Shown here one piece after another: positions 25,269 to 33,379 of a stretch of 64,000 bases of DNA; position 1 is the stretch's first letter; every line of letters starts with the position of its first letter. The DNA is from an uncultured Alistipes sp. (GTDB lineage Bacteria; Bacteroidota; Bacteroidia; Bacteroidales; Rikenellaceae): contig UQKD01000009.1 of NCBI GenBank assembly GCA_900541585.1, positions 1-64,000 of the forward strand, given 5' to 3'. A model generated the notes under the pieces. The model worked only from the letters and a program-made list of their open reading frames with translations, ran no database searches and was not told where the DNA came from. The position numbers and the translations under genes are program-made.

Positions 25269-27155
25269 ATGAAAAGAATCATCTACATTTTGCTGTTTGC
25301 CTGTGCCGGAGCGCTCGCCTCGTGCGATTTCCTCGATGTGGTTCCCGAGGGGCAGGCGACACAGGACGACATATTCAAAACTTCCAAGGAGGCCCGCAAA
25401 TACCTCAACACGCTCTATACCTACGCCCCCAACATCGCGGCCTACCGGTATATGCCCGACTTCTGCGCCGGCGACGACATCATCACCGCCACCAACGGCC
25501 AGACCCGCTATTTCCCCTACAAGAGCATGCTCTACAACGAGGAGAACGCCAGCCAGACCTATTACGGACTGTGGGACGCGACGACCTCTTCCCCGTCCGG
25601 GCGCACGAACTACGACATGTACAAGGGCATCCGCTACTGCTACATCATGATCGACAACATCGACGCAGTCCCGGGCATCTCGCCCTCCGTGGCCGACGAG
25701 TTCAAGGGCGAAGCCTATTTTCTGATCGCCTATTACCACTGGGTGCTGCTGACCCACTACGGCCCGGTCATCCTCGTCAGGGGGCAGCTGGACATGGGGC
25801 TTCCCGAGGAGGAGGTCTACGTGGCCCGCAGCCCGTTCGACGAATGCGTGACGTTCATCGCCGAGACCTACGACCGCGCGGCCGAATTGCTGCACGAGTA
25901 TCCGACGCGTCCCGATGCCGACCTCGGACGCGCCACCTCGGTGGCGGCCAAGGCGATGAAGGCCCGGCTGATGCTCTATGCCGCCAGTCCGCTCTTCAAC
26001 GGCAATGCGGAGTTCTACGCGCGTTTCCGCAACAACGACGGCACGCCGCTGATGAGCCGGACCTACAATCCCGAAAAGTGGAAGTGGGCGCTCGACGCCT
26101 GCCGGGAAGCGATCGCGCTGGCCGAGGACAACGGACACAGGCTCTACGAAAGCCCGAACGCGACTGCGGCTGCAACCGCAGCCGAGCGCGGCGAGATCAA
26201 CTACCACGACTGCTTCGTCGAACCGCTCTGGAACACGACCGAGTACCTTTGGGCGATGGGCGACCAGACCGGCATCGAGCAGTTGCAGCGTTACGGCGGT
26301 GCGCGCCTGAAACTGCCGTACAGCACCGACGGCTTCTGCATCAACATCGTTCCGACGTTCGAGTGCGTGGAGATGTACTACACGCACAACGGCCTGCCGT
26401 GGGACAGGGACCCCGAGACCATGCACCTCGACCCCTATGCCTACAATGCCGAAAAGGAGACCGCCAACCTCCATGTCTACAAGGAGCCGCGCTTCTATGC
26501 ATCGGTGGGCTACGACCGCGGCAAATACGCCATCAACGGCGAGGAGTTCATTCTCAAATGCCGCGCCGGCGAGATGCAGGGCAGCGTGCTCGACGCCTCG
26601 AAGGAGTACCAGAGCTGTACGGGCTACATCCTCAAGAAGTGGATTCACCGCCAGTCGGCCTTCAACTACGACACCAAGTCGTGGACCTACCGCAAGTACG
26701 CCTATCCTTACATCCGCCTTGCGGAACTCTACCTGAGCTATGCCGAGGCCGATTTCGAGTACAACGGGTCGTTGAGCGATGCGAGCCTCGATTACCTGAA
26801 TCTGGTCCGCCGCCGCTCGGGGCTGCCCGATTTCAAGGATTCGTGGGCCTTGGCCGGGGGTATTCCTGCCGGCGACGAACTGCGCAAGGTGCTGCATCAG
26901 GAACGTTCGGTCGAACTGCTGATGGAGGGCATGCGCTACCACGACCTGCGCCGCTGGAAAGAGGCGGGCGAAGCGATGTCCCGGCGTCCCAAGGCGTGGA
27001 ACCTCGACGGCAGGACGGCCGAGGATTTCTACACGGTCTCCACGATGAAGGAGAGCGGCGTACGCACGTTCGAATCCCCCAAGACCTACTGGATGGCCAT
27101 TCCGTTGAGCGAAATCAACATCAACTACAACCTCGTGCAGAATCCCGGTTACTAA
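25269..27155 (+). CDS. SusD/RagB-family lipoprotein, second uptake system
   Basis: 628 aa, long for the family. Lipoprotein signal MKRIIYILLFACAGALASC (Cys19) followed by DFLDVVPEGQATQDDIFKTSKEARKYLNTLY, the classic SusD opening. Other family features: FKGEAYFLIAYYHWVLLTHYGPVILVRG, AKAMKARLMLYAASPLFNGN, YPYIRLAELYLSYAEADFEYNG, LHQERSVELLMEGMRYHDLRRWKEAG, and the C-terminal ESPKTYWMAIPLSEININYNLVQNPGY. It forms the lid and binding subunit of the SusC transporter just upstream. Confidence 0.96.
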   Translation: MKRIIYILLFACAGALASCDFLDVVPEGQATQDDIFKTSKEARKYLNTLYTYAPNIAAYRYMPDFCAGDDIITATNGQTRYFPYKSMLYNEENASQTYYGLWDATTSSPSGRTNYDMYKGIRYCYIMIDNIDAVPGISPSVADEFKGEAYFLIAYYHWVLLTHYGPVILVRGQLDMGLPEEEVYVARSPFDECVTFIAETYDRAAELLHEYPTRPDADLGRATSVAAKAMKARLMLYAASPLFNGNAEFYARFRNNDGTPLMSRTYNPEKWKWALDACREAIALAEDNGHRLYESPNATAAATAAERGEINYHDCFVEPLWNTTEYLWAMGDQTGIEQLQRYGGARLKLPYSTDGFCINIVPTFECVEMYYTHNGLPWDRDPETMHLDPYAYNAEKETANLHVYKEPRFYASVGYDRGKYAINGEEFILKCRAGEMQGSVLDASKEYQSCTGYILKKWIHRQSAFNYDTKSWTYRKYAYPYIRLAELYLSYAEADFEYNGSLSDASLDYLNLVRRRSGLPDFKDSWALAGGIPAGDELRKVLHQERSVELLMEGMRYHDLRRWKEAGEAMSRRPKAWNLDGRTAEDFYTVSTMKESGVRTFESPKTYWMAIPLSEININYNLVQNPGY

Positions 27156-27174
27156 CCTTAAAAATCCGATTGCG

Positions 27175-27657
27175 ATGAAGAATCTTGCGATATGCCTCCT
27201 GCTTCTGCTGGGAGCCGTAGGGTGCGGCGACGATTACGTCGTCTACGAGACGGTGGACACCATGGTCTGCATCCCGAAAAACGATTTCCAGGTCCTCGAA
27301 TACGATGCCGCTTCCGGCCAGGCGTGCGTTTACGATCTCTATCTTTACAAGGGAGGTTACAATGACGAGGGGATCACCGTGAAACTGGTGGTCGACCCTT
27401 CCGTGCTCGACGTCTATAACGTGGAAAACGGACTCGAACTGAAGGTGATGCCCGACCGGTATTTCGCCTTCGATCCCGAAGTGCGCTTGTCGGGGGACAG
27501 GATCATGAACCGCACCGAAATCCGCTTCGACGCCGCTTCGATGCTTGCCGACGGCATCGGTTCCTCCTATGTGCTGCCGCTTTCCGTCAGGGCGGATGAT
27601 CAGGGCAAGGTGCGTCCCGAAAAGAACAGCGTGATCATCCGGGTCGTAATGAAATAA
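27175..27657 (+). CDS. DUF1735-like surface lipoprotein
   Basis: 160 aa. Lipoprotein signal MKNLAICLLLLLGAVGC (Cys17). The rest is one beta-rich domain resembling DUF1735 (the BT_3987-type N-terminal domain), with the KLVVDPSVLDVYNVENGLELKVMPDRYF and EIRFDAASMLADGIGSSYVLPLSV patterns. Such domains often stand in the SusE/SusF-like position after SusD and are thought to bind ligand at the cell surface. Here it is the domain alone with no C-terminal enzyme. It lies 19 bp after susD in the same operon. Confidence 0.8.
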   Translation: MKNLAICLLLLLGAVGCGDDYVVYETVDTMVCIPKNDFQVLEYDAASGQACVYDLYLYKGGYNDEGITVKLVVDPSVLDVYNVENGLELKVMPDRYFAFDPEVRLSGDRIMNRTEIRFDAASMLADGIGSSYVLPLSVRADDQGKVRPEKNSVIIRVVMK

Positions 27658-27661
27658 CCGT

Positions 27662-27691
27662 GATGCGGAGGAGGCCCCCCCCCTCCGCATC
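27662..27691 (+). promoter_or_regulatory. Intercistronic hairpin with a C9 tract
   Basis: A 10-bp perfect stem (GATGCGGAGG at 27662-27671, CCTCCGCATC at 27682-27691) encloses a 10-nt loop. A run of nine C occupies 27675-27683, mostly in the loop. No T-run follows, so it is more likely a processing or polarity element between the DUF1735 gene and the phosphoesterase gene than a terminator. Confidence 0.55.
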
Positions 27692-27696
27692 CCTCA

Positions 27697-29193
27697 ATGC
27701 AAAAAAACATGTCGAAATTCTACATACGGATTCTGCCGGTGTGCCTTGTCGTCCTTGTCCTTGCGGCCTGCTCCTCCTCGGAGGGTGGCGGCGACGACGA
27801 CGGCCCGGCTGCCGGGCAGATCCCCGATAAGGCCGGAATGACGGTGAAGGGAATGGTGAAGGACAACGCCGGAAATGCCATTGCCGGGGTTGTGGTGAGC
27901 GACGGACTGGAGGTGACGGCGACCGACGAACGGGGGATCTACTATTTGGCCTCCGACCTTGCGCGGCGCAATTTCGTTTTTGTCTCCGTGCCAGCCGATT
28001 GCGAGATTCCCGCCACGCAGGGCTGTCCGCGGTTCTACCGCAAAATAGATCGCAAACAGGCCGTCAACCGGGCCGACTTCACGCTGACTCGGCGCAAGAC
28101 TCCGGCCGACCGTCATTCGCTGATCGTTATGGCCGACATTCAGCTGGCTGCCGATAACACGTCGGTGGGTTCCTATCTCGATCATGTCGTTCCCGACGTG
28201 CTGAAAACCGTGCAGGGACTTCCGACGGAGGTGTACGGAGTCAGCCTGGGCGACCTGGTCTGGAACGATATGACGCTTTTCCCGAAGTACCGTCAGGGGC
28301 TGGAGACGCTTGGCTTCACGACTTTCAGCCTGCCGGGCAACCACGACCATGACCCGGCCGAGTTGACCGACTCGCTCGCCTTGCAGAGCTACGAGCGCTA
28401 TTTCGGCCCGGCAAACTACTCGGTGAACATCGGAAAAATCCATTATCTGTTCCTCGACAACATCCTTTTCGACCATGCGCCGACCGCCGAGGAGGAGTAT
28501 ACGATCGGCCTTACGGACGAAATTTGCCGCTGGATCGAAGCCGACTTGCGCCATGTCCCGGCGGGCAGTACGCTCGTCGTCTCGTCCCATTGCCCGATTC
28601 TCTGCCACACGAAGAACACCGCAGCGCGCAACCACCGCAATTTCCAGCGTTTCCTCGATGCGATAAGCCCCTATAAGGTCCATGCCTTCGGGGGACACAA
28701 GCACTACCATGACATTTACCGTTACGACGACGGACGCAAGGTCATGCACTGCATCGCCCGCACGCCGGGCGACCTGTTCATCAACGGCGACGTCAACTGC
28801 GACGGTACGCCCCGCGGCTATGCCGTGGTCGAGGTCGACGGCGAACAGCTCTCGTGGTATTACAAGTCCGCTGGCGAAAAGCGGGATATGCAGATGCGCC
28901 TCTATGCGCCCGGGCGTACCAATTCGGCCTGCGTCTACGCCAATGTCTGGGGCTATGACACGGCCTGGAGCGCCGTGGAGTGGATTCCCGCTTCGGGCGG
29001 GCAGGCCGTGGCGATGGAGCGGACGCAGCGTACCGACCCTTACTACGAAGATGTATTGGCGACGGGCGCGCGCGGCGGGACGCCGACCGATACGTGGCAC
29101 ATGTTCCGGACCGATCCGGGCAGTGAGCGGGGCGGCAGGGTGCGGGTCACCGACTGTTTCGGGCATACCTACGAATCGTCCGTGTCCTGGTGA
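27697..29193 (+). CDS. Calcineurin-like phosphoesterase lipoprotein (MetallophosN/C type)
   Basis: 498 aa. Lipoprotein signal with lipobox LAAC (Cys25) and an Asp/Gly linker. A carboxypeptidase-regulatory-like N-domain (VKGMVKDNAGNAIAGVVVSDG, ~49-70) precedes the metallophosphoesterase core: D147-I-Q149, GDLVWND (185-191), GNHDHD (214-219), SSHCP (297-300) and GGHKHYH (332-338), then a C-terminal beta domain. Motif I is DxQ in place of the textbook DxH. The first in-frame ATG is at 27697, and 27709 is an alternative. It is cotranscribed with the SusCD system and should act on a phosphorylated substrate outside the cytoplasm. Confidence 0.92.
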   Translation: MQKNMSKFYIRILPVCLVVLVLAACSSSEGGGDDDGPAAGQIPDKAGMTVKGMVKDNAGNAIAGVVVSDGLEVTATDERGIYYLASDLARRNFVFVSVPADCEIPATQGCPRFYRKIDRKQAVNRADFTLTRRKTPADRHSLIVMADIQLAADNTSVGSYLDHVVPDVLKTVQGLPTEVYGVSLGDLVWNDMTLFPKYRQGLETLGFTTFSLPGNHDHDPAELTDSLALQSYERYFGPANYSVNIGKIHYLFLDNILFDHAPTAEEEYTIGLTDEICRWIEADLRHVPAGSTLVVSSHCPILCHTKNTAARNHRNFQRFLDAISPYKVHAFGGHKHYHDIYRYDDGRKVMHCIARTPGDLFINGDVNCDGTPRGYAVVEVDGEQLSWYYKSAGEKRDMQMRLYAPGRTNSACVYANVWGYDTAWSAVEWIPASGGQAVAMERTQRTDPYYEDVLATGARGGTPTDTWHMFRTDPGSERGGRVRVTDCFGHTYESSVSW

Positions 29194-29235
29194 ATACGAC
29201 ATCCGAACAAAACCTTAAAAAACACAACCTGAACG

Positions 29236-30843
29236 ATGAAAAGATTTTTCCTATTTCTGACCACCGCCGCAGTCGCCTGCTGTGCGGCGTGCAGCGACGA
29301 TCCCGAGGTCGCCGAATCCAACCTTTCGCTGCTCGAGGACAACGTGACGTTCGATATGTTCGGGGGTCGCAGCGTCCTCGAAATCACGGCCGATTCGCCG
29401 TGGACGGTCTCCTGCGACGACGATTGGTGCCGCACCAACGTCACCGAAGGTTCGCACACGAAGAAGATCGTTCTGACGGTCGACCAGAGTTTCCTGCCCG
29501 AGGAGCGCACGACTGCGGTGCGTTTTTACGCCGCGGGCGAGGAGAAGCACACCGTGACCGTAACACAGGAGAAGTTCGAGCCGATCCTCGTGCTGGCGGA
29601 GAACGGCGCCGATATAACCGTCTACGGCGCCGGGAGCGAACCGGCCCTGAACCTGCGTGCGTCCGTGGCCTGGAAAGTCGAGGGCGCGACCGACTGGTGT
29701 GCCGTGTCGCAGTCCGAGGGGACGAAAAGCACGGTCGTCAAACTGCTGCTGACCGACGACGGCGAGGGCGTGCGTCCGCGCAGCGCGACGCTGACCGTCT
29801 CCTCCGAGATGGAGGGCGTCGAACCGCAGCAGGTGACCGTCGTGCAGCGGTCGACCGGGGCGAATACGGTCGTGGTCCGGGCGGGTGAAACCCGTGCGTT
29901 TCCGGCGCGGCGCACCGACGGCGCGTATGTGAAGGGCGTTGCGGCGGACTGGGTCTGGACCACCGACGCGGAGTTGCTTTCGGGGCTCGACTACGACGCT
30001 TCCCGGAATGAAATCACCTGCACTGCGGCCAAGTCGAAGCAGGGCAGCGGACTGGTCGCGCTGTTCGACGCCGGGGGCGAGGTCGTCTGGTCTTGGCTGG
30101 TCTGGGTCGTGGACAAGATGCCTTCGGATGTGACCGTAGGCGGTATCGCCTGGCAGGACCGTAATGTCGGGGCCGAATACCATTCGGCCGATCCGAAGGC
30201 CTGTGTCCAGGATTTCCGCTCCTACGGACTGTTCTACCAGTGGGGCCGCAAGGAGCCGTTCATCGGCGCGAAGATCCTCTCGAAGAACAAATATTACGAG
30301 GGGCATGCGGAATATCCTGACGCTTTCGGCGCGATGACGCGCGAGGTGGCTTTCAACGCCTCCCGCACCGCCGGCTGGCAGGTCAGCGGCGGGGAGATGA
30401 CCGCCGCGGCGGCAAACGGCAATCCGACGACTTTCTATACCCGGTCCTCCGCGGCGATGTCCGAAGGCTGGACCGAGGGCGGCAAGGGGCTGAACGATCC
30501 CTGCCCGGTGGGATACCGGATTCCGACGGCGGCCGAATGGCAGTCGCTGCTTGCCTACGTGGACGGCAACGCCGCCAAGAACCAGGATTCGGGCGACACG
30601 TACAGCCGCTGGTATGTGCTCGATTCGGGCGGAACCCTCATCGGTCCGTCGACGATGTTCCGCAGGGGAGATAACGGCCGCATCCACTATCCGGGGCGCT
30701 CGGCAGCCTATTGTTCATCGACGCTCGCCGGCGGCAAGCCGCTCCCGATGTACGACTGGAAGGCGGGCGACGCCACGGCCGAGGGGACCTATTACGAACG
30801 GAAGATGACCACGGCCTACGGCATGCGCTGCGTGAAGGAGTAG
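29236..30843 (+). CDS. BACON-domain lipoprotein with FISUMP-like C-terminus
   Basis: 535 aa. Lipoprotein signal MKRFFLFLTTAAVACCAAC. Two BACON-type beta-sandwich domains follow: residues ~35-112 (SVLEITADSPWTVSCDDDWC to HTVTVTQE) and ~118-205 (LNLRASVAWKVEGATDWCAV to VTVVQRS). BACON domains are linked to carbohydrate or mucin binding in gut Bacteroidota. The C-terminal ~240 residues (VGGIAWQDRNVGAEYH, GLNDPCPVGYRIPTAAEWQSL, AYGMRCVKE) resemble the Fibrobacter-type FISUMP domain. It is the last gene of the second uptake operon, before a strong terminator, and is probably a surface binding protein for the same substrate. Confidence 0.88.
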   Translation: MKRFFLFLTTAAVACCAACSDDPEVAESNLSLLEDNVTFDMFGGRSVLEITADSPWTVSCDDDWCRTNVTEGSHTKKIVLTVDQSFLPEERTTAVRFYAAGEEKHTVTVTQEKFEPILVLAENGADITVYGAGSEPALNLRASVAWKVEGATDWCAVSQSEGTKSTVVKLLLTDDGEGVRPRSATLTVSSEMEGVEPQQVTVVQRSTGANTVVVRAGETRAFPARRTDGAYVKGVAADWVWTTDAELLSGLDYDASRNEITCTAAKSKQGSGLVALFDAGGEVVWSWLVWVVDKMPSDVTVGGIAWQDRNVGAEYHSADPKACVQDFRSYGLFYQWGRKEPFIGAKILSKNKYYEGHAEYPDAFGAMTREVAFNASRTAGWQVSGGEMTAAAANGNPTTFYTRSSAAMSEGWTEGGKGLNDPCPVGYRIPTAAEWQSLLAYVDGNAAKNQDSGDTYSRWYVLDSGGTLIGPSTMFRRGDNGRIHYPGRSAAYCSSTLAGGKPLPMYDWKAGDATAEGTYYERKMTTAYGMRCVKE

Positions 30844-30862
30844 TGCTGCCGCGATTGCGAAG

Positions 30863-30906
30863 GGCTTCGGGCGGAACCGGTTTTTTCCGCTCCGGAGCCT
30901 TTTTTT
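30863..30906 (+). terminator. Intrinsic terminator of the second uptake operon
   Basis: A ~14-bp stem (30863-30876 with 30885-30899, one G-U pair and one bulged A) is followed by seven T. It lies 20 bp beyond the BACON gene. Confidence 0.85.
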
Positions 30907-30953
30907 CGCGATATTTTCGCTATCTTCGGCACGTCTTTCCAAACTTTTTACCG

Positions 30954-33170
30954 ATGAGAACAACCCTTCTTACCATGCTGGCGGCCCTGCTGCTGTTTCC
31001 GGCCGCAGCACAACCCGTCACCCCCGAGGACCGGCGGCGCGCCGCGGAACTGGTCGGGCGCATGACGCTCGATGAAAAGATCGGGCAGCTGGTCCAGCAG
31101 CGCGGAGGCGGTGCCGTCACGGGACCCGACAAGACGGAACTTTCCGTCGAACGGCTGGTCCGCGAAGGGCGGTGCGGCAGCGTGTTCAACATCAAGTCCT
31201 TCGAGGAGACCGAACGGTTGCAGCGGATCGCCGTCGAGGAGAGCCGGCTGGGCATCCCGCTCCTGATCGGCGCCGACGTGATCCACGGCTTTCGGACGAT
31301 TTTCCCGATCAACCTCGCCGTCGCCGCCTCGTGGGACCCTGCCGCCGCCGAGTCGCTGGCCCGCGTTTCGGCCCGCGAAGCCTCGGCCATGGGCATCCAT
31401 TGGACCTTTTCGCCGATGTGCGACGTTTCGCGCGACCCCCGCTGGGGCCGTGTTTCCGAGGGTGCGGGCGAAGATCCCTACCTGGGCGCGCGTGTCGCCG
31501 AAGCGATGGTGCGGGGCTATCAGGGCGACTTGTCCGACCCCTCGTCGGTCCTTGCCTGCGTGAAGCATTTCGCCGCCTACGGCGCTCCGCAGGCCGGGCG
31601 CGAATACCATGCGGTCGATATGTCCGAGCGGGTTTTCCGCGACAGCTACCTGCCGCCTTACCGGGCGGCGCTCGATGCCGGGGCCGCGACGGTGATGACC
31701 TCGTTCAACGACCTCGACGGCGTTCCGGCCACGGCCAACCGCTGGCTGCTGCGCGACCTGCTGCGCGATGAACTGGGCTTCGGGGGCTTCGTGGTGACCG
31801 ACTACGGCACGATCGGCGAACTGAAAGCTCACGGTGTCGCGGCCGACGACCGGCAGGCCGCCGAACTGGCTCTGCGCGCCGGGGTCAATATGGACATGAT
31901 GAGCGCCGCCTACCTGTTCCATGCTGCCGAACTGGTGCGGGAGGGACGCATTCCGGAGTCGCTGATCGACAGCCTTTGCTGCGAGGTGCTGGCCGTGAAG
32001 TTCCGCCTGGGGCTGTTCGACGACCCTTTCCGCTGCCAGGTGAAGGAGCGCGAGAGGTGCTATTACGCTCCGGAACATCTCGACGCCGCGCGCCGTGTGG
32101 CCCGCAGTTCGATGGTGCTGCTGGAGAACCGCGGCGGTGTGCTGCCCCTGAAAGAGGGAAGCCGGATCGCGCTGGTGGGGCCTTTCGCCGATTCGCGGTG
32201 GGACCTGATCGGCTCGTGGGTCCATTTCGCCGAGGCCGACCGGACCTCGACCTTTCTCGACGGACTGCGGGCGCGTTTCGGGGCCGACCGTGTGACCTAT
32301 GCCCGCGGATGCGACCCGCACAAGGCCCTCGAAGGCGGTATTTCGGAGGCGGTGGCCGCGGCCGCGAAGTCGGACGTGGTGCTGGTCGCGCTCGGATTGA
32401 AGGCGGGGGAGAGCGGCGAGGCGGCGAGTCTTGCGTCGCTTGCGTTGCCCGACGCGCAGCGTGACCTGCTGGAAAGCTTGAAGCAAACCCGAAAACCGAT
32501 TGTCATACTGCTTGTTACCGGCCGCCCGATGGAGCTTGCCCGCGAGGCGGAACTCGCCGACGCGGTGCTGCTGACCTGGTATCCGGGCACGATGGCGGGC
32601 GAGGCGCTGGCCGATGTCGTGTCGGGCGACTACAACCCCTCGGGACGCCTGCCGATGACCTTTCCCCGTACGGTGGGGCAGGTTCCGATCCATTACGACA
32701 TGAAGAGCACGGGACGTCCGGCCGACGGGTCGGGCAAGCCCAACAAATACACTTCACGCTATCTCGACGTCCCCAATTCGCCGCAGTATTGCTTCGGCTA
32801 CGGGTTGAGCTACACGACGTTCGGCTATTCGGACTTGCGGGTGCTGACGCCCCAAGCCGCCGTCGGCGGCGAGGTTCGCGTGTCGGTCCGCGTGACCAAC
32901 ACGGGCGGCCGCGACGGCGAGGAGGTCGTGCAGCTCTACGTGCGCGACTTGCTGGCCGGTGTGACGCGCCCGGTTCGGGAACTCAAAGGTTTCCGGAAGG
33001 TGATGCTTCGCGCCGGGGAGAGCCGCGAGGTGACCTTCACGCTGACGCCCGACGACCTTTCGTTCTGGCGTCTCGACAAAAAGTGGGGCCAGGAGCCGGG
33101 CGACTACCATGTCTGGGTAGGGCACGACTCCGACTGCACGCTCGGCGGCAGTTTCCGGATCACCGAATGA
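30954..33170 (+). CDS. GH3 beta-glycosidase, secreted (BglX-like)
   Basis: 738 aa from the ATG at 30954; MRTTLLTMLAALLLFPAAAQ is a signal peptide, so the upstream open frame is not used. It is a glycoside hydrolase family 3 enzyme, periplasmic. The (beta/alpha)8 domain contains PLLIGADVIHGFRTIFP (~102-118), KHF (204-206) and the catalytic nucleophile D283 in FVVTDYG. Then come the alpha/beta domain (SSMVLLENRGGVLPL, GLKAGESGE) and a fibronectin-III-like C-domain (VTNTGGRDGEEVVQLYVRD). The arrangement matches periplasmic beta-glucosidases or xylosidases. It is not close to any SusCD on the same transcript. Confidence 0.95.
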   Translation: MRTTLLTMLAALLLFPAAAQPVTPEDRRRAAELVGRMTLDEKIGQLVQQRGGGAVTGPDKTELSVERLVREGRCGSVFNIKSFEETERLQRIAVEESRLGIPLLIGADVIHGFRTIFPINLAVAASWDPAAAESLARVSAREASAMGIHWTFSPMCDVSRDPRWGRVSEGAGEDPYLGARVAEAMVRGYQGDLSDPSSVLACVKHFAAYGAPQAGREYHAVDMSERVFRDSYLPPYRAALDAGAATVMTSFNDLDGVPATANRWLLRDLLRDELGFGGFVVTDYGTIGELKAHGVAADDRQAAELALRAGVNMDMMSAAYLFHAAELVREGRIPESLIDSLCCEVLAVKFRLGLFDDPFRCQVKERERCYYAPEHLDAARRVARSSMVLLENRGGVLPLKEGSRIALVGPFADSRWDLIGSWVHFAEADRTSTFLDGLRARFGADRVTYARGCDPHKALEGGISEAVAAAAKSDVVLVALGLKAGESGEAASLASLALPDAQRDLLESLKQTRKPIVILLVTGRPMELAREAELADAVLLTWYPGTMAGEALADVVSGDYNPSGRLPMTFPRTVGQVPIHYDMKSTGRPADGSGKPNKYTSRYLDVPNSPQYCFGYGLSYTTFGYSDLRVLTPQAAVGGEVRVSVRVTNTGGRDGEEVVQLYVRDLLAGVTRPVRELKGFRKVMLRAGESREVTFTLTPDDLSFWRLDKKWGQEPGDYHVWVGHDSDCTLGGSFRITE

Positions 33171-33218
33171 TTCGTCTCTCCGGCACGGCGGCCGACGCCG
33201 CGGGTGCGGGACAGCTGC

Positions 33219-33252
33219 AAGGGAGCAGCGGCTTCGGCCGCCGCTCCCTTTT
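33219..33252 (+). terminator. Intrinsic terminator after the GH3 gene
   Basis: A ~14-bp stem with a TTCG tetraloop (GGGAGCAGCGGC at 33221-33232 with 33237-33248, one A-C mismatch, A/T pairs outside) is followed by TTTTCC. Confidence 0.8.
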
Positions 33253-33352
33253 CCGTGCCCGGCGGGACGGTCCGGATGTCCCGGAAAAACCCGTTCGGAG
33301 ATGTTTCGGACAAAAGGTTCCGGGGAATGGCTGGGCTTTCGCAAATTTTTTC

Positions 33353-33360
33353 TACCTTTG
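33353..33360 (+). promoter_or_regulatory. Bacteroidota -7 box
   Basis: TACCTTTG matches TAnnTTTG, 19 bp before the ATG at 33380. It supports that start over the long upstream open frame. Confidence 0.5.
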
Positions 33361-33379
33361 GAGGTCAAAACAGTACGCA

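Noticed and set aside
22767..26942. A 1391-codon open frame on the minus strand opposite the second SusC/SusD genes
   Set aside because: It is antisense to two unmistakable proteins with full-length domains; its Val/Arg/His/Gly-rich composition is typical of shadow frames in high-GC DNA.
18516..27683. Claim that three C9/G9 tracts are statistically enriched
   Set aside because: A simple base-composition estimate predicts about two such runs in 64 kb at this GC content, so only their positions, not their number, are used as evidence.
28690..28700. GGGGGACACAAG in the phosphoesterase gene as a fourth ECF promoter
   Set aside because: It lacks GACAAA and a CGT box at 13 nt, and lies inside a coding region.
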